From Nitrososphaerales archaeon TH5893 (GTDB lineage Archaea; Thermoproteota; Nitrososphaeria; Nitrososphaerales; Nitrososphaeraceae), in assembly GCA_014523685.1 (NCBI GenBank), contig JAATVT010000201.1, positions 1 to 10,001 on the forward strand: a stretch of DNA of 10,001 nucleotides, read 5' to 3'. The position numbers were made by a program, and so were the translations under genes. The notes beneath the pieces are model-generated. The model was not told the DNA's origin. It made no database searches and saw only the letters and a list, made by a program, of their open reading frames with translations. Of the stretch, positions 6,399-10,001 are shown piece by piece (the first letter of the stretch is position 1; every line of letters begins with the position of its first letter).

Positions 6399-6480
6399 CA
6401 CTTGTCTAAGCAAGTGAAGGAAGGATACTATAAGTGGAAATAAGAGAATCTAGGTCAGCGAATATATTCTAAGTTTCGCT
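6399..6480. repeat. Two short perfect inverted repeats in an otherwise empty stretch
   Basis: CACTTG-(6)-CAAGTG lies at 6399-6416 and AGCGAA-(12)-TTCGCT at 6457-6480. Both have six-base arms. They lie downstream of the 42-aa minus-strand gene (6531-6659) and could be hairpins in its 3' region. The rest of 6288-6530 holds nothing I can support. One 40-codon open minus-strand frame there has no start. Confidence 0.25.
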
Positions 6481-6530
6481 AGGATTTCCAACGGGTCTTG
6501 ATCTTTATTATTTTCCCTGTTGTCCAACTA

Positions 6531-6659
6531 TTACTGTTTTCGATTGATACCGGCGACTCTATAGAATTCGTTATGTTCCTCAGGGCTTCCATTCTCCAGT
6601 ACAAACTTCTTTGCAAGCTCGATTCTACTCAGGAGAAAACCTTTTCCAAGGATTTCCAT
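6531..6659 (-). CDS. Small hypothetical protein (42 aa) with leaderless promoter
   Basis: This minus-strand ORF runs from ATG 6659 to TAA 6533-6531 and encodes 42 residues (MEILGKGFLLSRIELAKKFV, then LENGSPEEHNEFYRVAGINR and two more). Residues about 6-22 could form an amphipathic helix, followed by an acidic turn. There are no Cys pairs and no clear membrane span. A strong TATA box begins exactly 28 bases upstream of the ATG, the spacing expected for a leaderless archaeal transcript, which both supports expression and fixes the start. It is divergent from the recombinase fragment at 6851. The family is not recognised. Confidence 0.5.
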   Translation of the reverse strand: MEILGKGFLLSRIELAKKFVLENGSPEEHNEFYRVAGINRKQ

Positions 6660-6677
6660 TGTAGCTGATTACTGGAA

Positions 6678-6687
6678 TTATATTATA
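6678..6687 (-). promoter_or_regulatory. TATA box of the 42-aa gene
   Basis: TATAATATAA on the minus strand begins 28 bases before ATG 6659, so predicted transcription start falls at or next to the start codon. There is no room for a Shine-Dalgarno site, which implies leaderless translation. Confidence 0.5.
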
Positions 6688-6726
6688 TCCATGCACCGTC
6701 TAAAACTTGTGTACGAGGAGGTGGTC

Positions 6727-6739
6727 ACGGAGTCTCCGT
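6727..6739. promoter_or_regulatory. 13-base dyad (ACGGAG-T-CTCCGT)
   Basis: This is a perfect inverted repeat of six-base arms around one base, lying 40 bases upstream of the TATA box of the 42-aa gene and within the divergent intergenic region. It may be an operator, but no second copy was seen. Confidence 0.25.
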
Positions 6740-6850
6740 TGATCAGCTTCTTTTATTTTAGTAAGTCACTGCAAATCGATCAGGTTTGTACCTTTTAACC
6801 GTACCAATTACTACACTTAATAGACCCTAGTGATGTATATACAGCAAGAA

Positions 6851-6964
6851 ATGAGTGCTTTAGAGAAGTACAACGCCTGTTCATTATGGCTAGAACAATA
6901 CAATAGTCAATCTACGAAGAAAAGCTATGCTAGTACTTTTCCTGGAATCTCAGCACTCCAATAA
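6851..6964 (+). pseudogene. N-terminal fragment of a probable tyrosine recombinase
   Basis: ATG 6851 opens a 37-codon frame whose first 28 or so residues (MSALEKYNACSLWLEQYNSQ, then STKKSYAST) resemble the start of the core-binding (SAM-like) domain of tyrosine recombinases, where a WL...S..T+.SY pattern precedes the second helix. From about 6936 the frame runs antisense into the DUF1326 remnant and reads unrelated sequence to TAA 6962-6964. No catalytic domain (R...HxxR...Y) is present anywhere downstream. An ACTTAATAG element around 6815-6823 could be a TATA box about 30 bases upstream. I read it as the 5' stub of an integrase cut off by a rearrangement. The assignment is from pattern recognition on a short stretch, so moderate at best. 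Confidence 0.42.
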
Positions 6965-7373
6965 GAAAGGTCTTCAGCGATATCAAACTTAATTGGAGCA
7001 TAGTCCAATCCCTTGAACTCTCCTAGTAACTTGCCAATTTCAGCCATGAATCCTCCTGCTTTCCCAGCAAAAATCATCTTCAGCGCTTCACGCTGTTTTT
7101 CATCAGCATGTCATCGAAAAAGAATCCAGCATCAAGCTTTGGATCTCCAGCCCATATATTACCCTTGAAGTATGTTAATAATAATACATTCAGGCCATCA
7201 AGTGGTGTCTGACCATAATTTCCCTCCTTAATATGATATGCCAGTACACCCAAACAATCATCATAGGTTGGAGCTTGAGCAAACTCACAAGGACATGGTA
7301 TACTGCAATTGCATACATCAAACCAGTCTCCAGAAGCTTTCCAATCTGGTATAGTATCAGTGTCAGTAGCCAC
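6925..7373 (-). pseudogene. DUF1326-family gene, frameshifted and lacking its 3' end
   Basis: The first frame starts at GTG 7373 and carries the DUF1326 hallmarks: WKASGDWFDVCNCSIPCPCE (Cys21, 23, 27, 29), DDCLGVLAYHI, GLNVLLLTYFKGNIWAGD and FFFDD. At about 7106 one base appears to be missing. The frame stops at 7080, while a second frame (7104-6925) continues the family sequence as DEKQREALKMIFAGKAGGF, LLGEFKGLDYAPIKFDIAED and LSYWSAEIPGKVLA. A TAG follows at 6927-6925, where relatives continue for about 50 more residues (usual length about 200; here about 149). No trace of the missing end was found downstream. The function of the family is unknown; the Cys cluster suggests metal or redox chemistry. 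The 3' end abuts the recombinase stub. Identification of the family is firm. Confidence 0.85.
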
Positions 7374-7485
7374 AACAATTTGTGCAGACAGTACTATTTA
7401 ACAGTAAAGTACATGCCAATGCACTTCTGCTAATGATATTTTTAATAGATCAAGAAAGCCAAGCTATTTGGAGAGGGCGTACAAG

Positions 7486-7527
7486 CTTAAGGAACTTGGG
7501 AAAATAATAAGAGGCCTTAAGGAACTT
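7486..7527 (+). repeat. Direct repeat CTTAAGGAACTT, two copies 30 bases apart
   Basis: Copies lie at 7486-7497 and 7516-7527. In one open plus-strand frame both read LKEL within a Lys-rich segment (YLERAYKLKELGKIIRGLKE) that ends at a TAA at 7531-7533 and has no normal start codon. That frame may be another coding remnant. The second copy runs directly into the tandem repeat that follows. Confidence 0.45.
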
Positions 7528-7575
7528 ACCTAACCTACTTAACTTACCCACTTAACTTACCCACTTAACTTACCG
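7524..7575 (+). repeat. Tandem 13-base repeat, about four units
   Basis: ACTTAACTTACCC occurs at 7537-7549 and 7550-7562 exactly, at 7563-7575 with the last base changed, and at 7524-7536 as a degenerate copy (10 of 13 bases). Thirteen is not a multiple of three, so the array shifts frame with each unit and is probably non-coding. It lies between the degraded DUF1326 gene and the frameshifted gene at 7773. Confidence 0.75.
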
Positions 7576-7582
7576 CCGCCAT

Positions 7583-7773
7583 TTAAGCTTCTTCGCACTG
7601 ATACGGTTGTCCTATTCCTTTGCTTAATGGGATGTGTTTGCCATTATTAGATATATCAGATTGATCTTCTAAAATTTCTAAAAGTTTTTCCTAATATATC
7701 TTCTAAGCCGTTCAGTATCTCTTCTGCTAATCAATATGTCATCTTTGAATACAGTCTTCTTTTTCTTGAACAC
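7583..7773 (-). pseudogene. Small hypothetical gene broken by one base in an A run
   Basis: GTG 7773 opens a minus-strand frame reading FKKKKTVFKDDILISRRDTE and then RLRRYIRK before a TAG at 7680-7678. The frame that takes over at 7687 continues LLEILEDQSDISNNGKHIPL and then SKGIGQPYQCEEA to the TAA at 7585-7583. The switch falls in a run of five A on the minus strand (7689-7685), and a sixth A would restore a continuous 63-residue protein. Both halves are typical soluble protein sequence: a basic N-terminal half and an acidic helix followed by a Gly/Pro-containing tail. The family is not recognised. It could be a pseudogene, a phase-variable or slippage-expressed gene, or a homopolymer sequencing error. 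Confidence 0.5.
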
Positions 7774-7819
7774 ATGTATCTTTAAGATAGTATTTTTGTA
7801 GGGTTTATTTTAAGAGTCA

Positions 7820-7856
7820 TATATATAAAATTTAAAATAAATTAAAAGTATAATAT
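7820..7856 (+). promoter_or_regulatory. AT-rich promoter region of the 475-aa membrane protein gene
   Basis: It contains two TATA-like elements: TATATATAAAA at 7820-7830 and TATAATAT at 7849-7856. The second begins 40 bases before ATG 7889, giving a leader of about 13 bases. The first is partly symmetric and could also drive the minus-strand gene starting at 7773. Confidence 0.4.
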
Positions 7857-7888
7857 CAGGTATGTTACATAAAAGAACCGTAAAATAG

Positions 7889-9316
7889 ATGTTAAAGTTT
7901 AGGGGAGACTTTCTTTCCAGCATTAACGTCACTAGAAGAGCGGTTATAATTACTGCGTCCATTATGATCGTTATTGTAATATTAGATCTGCTGATGACAC
8001 GCCAACTTTTGCCATATAATACGACTTCTGAGACTATAATGTTTGTTCTAACCGTAATAGTTGGATATGGAATTGGATCTTGGATTCTCTTTTTCTATAC
8101 CACAAGAATTAGCAGTGATCTTAGATCTAAATCTGTTTTCATTAATGTAATGCATTGGGCTACATGGATAATACAGTTTTCACTACTAGGTGCATTCTTA
8201 TTTGTAGTAGCCAGTGAATTTTATTTTGGTGTGCATAATCATCATACAAGACTTTTGACAACTTCGATTTTCGCAATAAGCTCCATTTCAGCTAGCATAA
8301 TAATGGGAATACTTAGCTTCAAGTTCCTTTCATGGTATAGATCAAGCTACAGAAATCTGATGGTATTGCTCTATGGTATAGCTGCAATAACTACTGCGAT
8401 AGCTATAGCTGAGGATGCTGGTGTAAAGATATTGTTAATTAATGTCGTAGAAGAAAAATCACCAGCTGGAGCACTTCCTCAATCAGACTTTGTATATGAA
8501 ACAGATGAAAAATATAGTGGTGAAATACAATATAAAGTAGTAAATCGTGATATTACCACTTTATTAGTTGTACCTACCGAAAATGTGGAATTATATGATA
8601 GCTTAAATTTGTGGCCAATTACATTGTCATTTATATTTAGATGGGCCGGTACTTCTACTCTATTATATCACTATTTTGAAAGGATAGGAAAAGGACTAGG
8701 TCTTATGTTTTGGACCGTCATGTCTCTTCCTTTGGTACTGTATCTAATAGGGAAAACGCCTGATATATTGATGTTGCCACCAGATTATCCATACAGGTTT
8801 TACTTTAGAATTCTGTTTAGAATAGGCACAATAGGTGGAAATATTTTATTTGGTCTTGCGTTTTTCATTATAGGAAGGAATGTAATTACATCTACAAGCG
8901 TCGCCAGCCAGAAAGTAAAAGATTACTTGACTATTTCTGCAATAGGTATTATAATGTTAGTTTCATTTTCTGTTTCTGCATTACAGCAGACATATGGAGT
9001 AGCAGCCCATTCTCTATTGCTCCTAGCTTCATATTTATTTGCTTTGGGGCTGTATTCTTCAGCTATATCAATATCACACGATAATTCGTTAAGACGATCA
9101 ATCAAGAAGTCAACTGCAGAACTGTTAAGTAATATAGGGACAGCTCAGATGGAACAAGATTTAAAGAAAAGAATATTGAAAATGGTTGAAAATAGAAAGG
9201 AGGAAATGGAGGAAGAGACTGGCATCTCATCCTCAATGACACCAGAAAATACTAAAGAATACTTGGAACTAGTAATATCGGAAAAACAGACATACGTACC
9301 ATCGGATAAAAGCTGA
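7889..9316 (+). CDS. Polytopic membrane protein of unknown function (475 aa)
   Basis: This is an intact 475-residue membrane protein. About ten hydrophobic helices are visible near residues 18-36, 49-70, 88-109, 123-147, 157-175, 243-261, 270-288, 308-329, 346-365 and 371-393. A hydrophilic loop of about 65 residues (177-241) between helices five and six carries acidic and aromatic residues. The C-terminal 80 residues are soluble and strongly charged, with a probable helix or coiled coil at 400-445 (SIKKSTAELLSNIGTAQMEQ, then KKRILKMVENRKEEMEEE) and a short SSSMTPENTKEYLE tail. There is no kinase, transporter or channel motif I can name. The many-helix sensor-like body with a cytosolic helical tail is reminiscent of signal-receiver membrane proteins, but that is speculation. 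ATG 7889 directly precedes the first basic segment. The DUF5655-like remnant begins 9 bases after the stop. Confidence 0.75.
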   Translation: MLKFRGDFLSSINVTRRAVIITASIMIVIVILDLLMTRQLLPYNTTSETIMFVLTVIVGYGIGSWILFFYTTRISSDLRSKSVFINVMHWATWIIQFSLLGAFLFVVASEFYFGVHNHHTRLLTTSIFAISSISASIIMGILSFKFLSWYRSSYRNLMVLLYGIAAITTAIAIAEDAGVKILLINVVEEKSPAGALPQSDFVYETDEKYSGEIQYKVVNRDITTLLVVPTENVELYDSLNLWPITLSFIFRWAGTSTLLYHYFERIGKGLGLMFWTVMSLPLVLYLIGKTPDILMLPPDYPYRFYFRILFRIGTIGGNILFGLAFFIIGRNVITSTSVASQKVKDYLTISAIGIIMLVSFSVSALQQTYGVAAHSLLLLASYLFALGLYSSAISISHDNSLRRSIKKSTAELLSNIGTAQMEQDLKKRILKMVENRKEEMEEETGISSSMTPENTKEYLELVISEKQTYVPSDKS

Positions 9317-9325
9317 TAAGAGTAA

Positions 9326-9598
9326 AAAGACAACATCAAAGAAATATATCAGACATTGAAAGCTAGAATCCTTGATTTAGGTAATGATATTCAAATAAAA
9401 TCAAACAAAAAATATATTGCTTTTCGACGCAAACATAACTTTGTAGCTATAAAATTTAGAAAATCAATGCTAAAGTTGAGCCTCAATATTAAAAAAAGCG
9501 AACTTGAAGAATAAAGACATATACGGAGATCAGCGGAAGCGGTAAGATATTGGGAAGGAAGAGAATGGGCAGTAAAACCAAAAGATGACAAAAACTAG
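9326..9598 (+). pseudogene. DUF5655-like domain remnant with in-frame stops
   Basis: After a TAA at 9323-9325 the frame reads DNIKEIYQTLKARILDLGND, then KKYIAFRRKHNFVAIKFRKS and MLKLSLNIKKSELEE. This matches the pattern of DUF5655 domains (ILxLGxDV...YIAYRR.RNFVxI...KKLKLxL.L.KGEL). A TAA at 9512-9514 interrupts it just where relatives read DDP. The same frame then gives RHIRRSAEAVRYWEGREWAV and KPKDDKN up to a TAG at 9596-9598, matching the R.V....HWG.G.YEV portion. There is no start codon at the 5' end, and the N-terminal part that usually precedes this domain is absent. The family is of unknown function and often lies at the end of nuclease-like or other fused proteins. It converges with, and overlaps, the end of the gene at 9595. 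Confidence 0.6.
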
Positions 9599-9999
9599 TA
9601 TGAATGGAAACGTGCTTCTAAAACGTCCACCATGTTAGGACGCTTATCTCTTAGAGTATTCAAAATTACATCACAGATCAATAATAACATGAATGCACTA
9701 TTAGCAATCCAGTTTCTTTCTTTTTCTTTCATATGTTCTAAATTCTTTTTCAACTCTTCAATCTTTGGTTCGTGTTTTTCTGGCGTATAAAGATCCTCCA
9801 GTTTTCCACTAACTGGTAAATCAAGAAGTTTATTTATTGTATTAACCATCGCTTTTGCAAGATCAAATGCTTTTACTTCATATGCTCTACCTGTTTGCAA
9901 TTCAGGTACAATCTCTTGTCTTACTAATGTATAGTTACTAATTATGTTCTTTACCTTTTTTTCTAATGCTGTGGTTTGTATAATTTCATAGCATATCAC
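9595..9999 (-). CDS. Hypothetical helical protein, possibly incomplete at window edge
   Basis: This minus-strand frame covers 134 codons, from GTG 9999 at the window edge to TAG 9597-9595. No stop separates the GTG from the edge, so the real start may lie outside. The protein is mostly helical and charged, with motifs YTLVRQEIVPELQTGRAYEV, AFDLAKAMVNTINKLLDLPV and IEELKKNLEHMKEKERNWIA, plus a hydrophobic stretch FMLLLICDVILNTL that is probably a buried helix. There are no metal-binding pairs and no recognisable catalytic motif. It is not recognised; a soluble or accessory domain is the best that can be said. Its end overlaps the last codon of the DUF5655-like remnant on the opposite strand. 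Confidence 0.6.
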   Translation of the reverse strand: MICYEIIQTTALEKKVKNIISNYTLVRQEIVPELQTGRAYEVKAFDLAKAMVNTINKLLDLPVSGKLEDLYTPEKHEPKIEELKKNLEHMKEKERNWIANSAFMLLLICDVILNTLRDKRPNMVDVLEARFHSY

Positions 10000-10001
10000 C
10001 A

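Noticed and set aside
6288..6420. Minus-strand open frame of about 40 codons with several Cys
   Set aside because: It has no start codon, and the Cys spacing does not match any metal-site pattern.
7190..7433. ORFs on both strands overlapping the DUF1326 start (7190-7378 minus, 7233-7433 plus)
   Set aside because: They are alternative frames of the DUF1326 coding region, whose Cys motif fixes the correct frame.
8923..9339. Minus-strand ORFs at 8923-9105 and 9145-9339
   Set aside because: They are shadows of the intact 475-aa gene.
9391..9591. Minus-strand 66-codon ORF
   Set aside because: The opposite strand carries recognisable DUF5655-like sequence. This frame is Phe/Leu/Ser-rich without any signal.

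Overview
The window looks like chromosomal DNA from an AT-rich archaeon, most likely an ammonia-oxidising Nitrososphaeria (Thaumarchaeota) of the Nitrososphaera/Nitrosocosmicus type. This is inference. It rests on archaeal-type TATA boxes placed 25-40 bases from start codons, at least one start that looks leaderless, an archaeal-type TatC, tiny zinc-finger and Lys/Gly-rich basic proteins, and widely spaced genes. No rRNA, tRNA, CRISPR array or complete mobile element was seen.

Layout. Positions 1-1500 hold small ORFs, several of them broken: an intact 82-aa membrane-anchored protein (558-806), a degraded divergent pair around one palindromic TATA box (789-1263), and a 59-aa single-span protein (1283-1462, minus). 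Positions 1640-3532 encode a 630-aa TrkH/KtrB-type potassium channel subunit with two CBS domains fused at its N-terminus. Positions 3945-4769 encode TatC. Positions 4800-6700 have no long gene but carry tiny ones: two zinc-ribbon-like ORFs that overlap by four bases (4960-5213), a C2H2-finger ORF without a normal start (5299-5409), a frameshifted ORF (5506-5672), a 30-aa KGG-like protein (6000-6092) with a ten-codon truncated relative, and ORFs of 28 and 42 codons. Positions 6850-7375 carry the N-terminal scrap of a probable tyrosine recombinase butted against a DUF1326 gene that is frameshifted and lacks its 3' end. Positions 7480-7775 hold short direct repeats and another gene broken by one base. 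Positions 7889-9316 encode a 475-aa, about ten-span membrane protein of unknown function. A DUF5655-like remnant with stops follows, and a minus-strand hypothetical gene runs to the right edge.

How it fits together. The two recognisable functional genes, potassium uptake (TrkH with CBS) and twin-arginine export (TatC), stand alone without their usual partners (TrkA/KtrA and TatA), so those must lie elsewhere. The rest is accessory sequence. Some six small loci carry single-base frameshifts, in-frame stops or truncated ends, while about 4.1 kb of long ORFs is uninterrupted. This points to real gene decay more than a uniformly error-prone sequence. Family assignments come from recognition of motifs, not from database searches.
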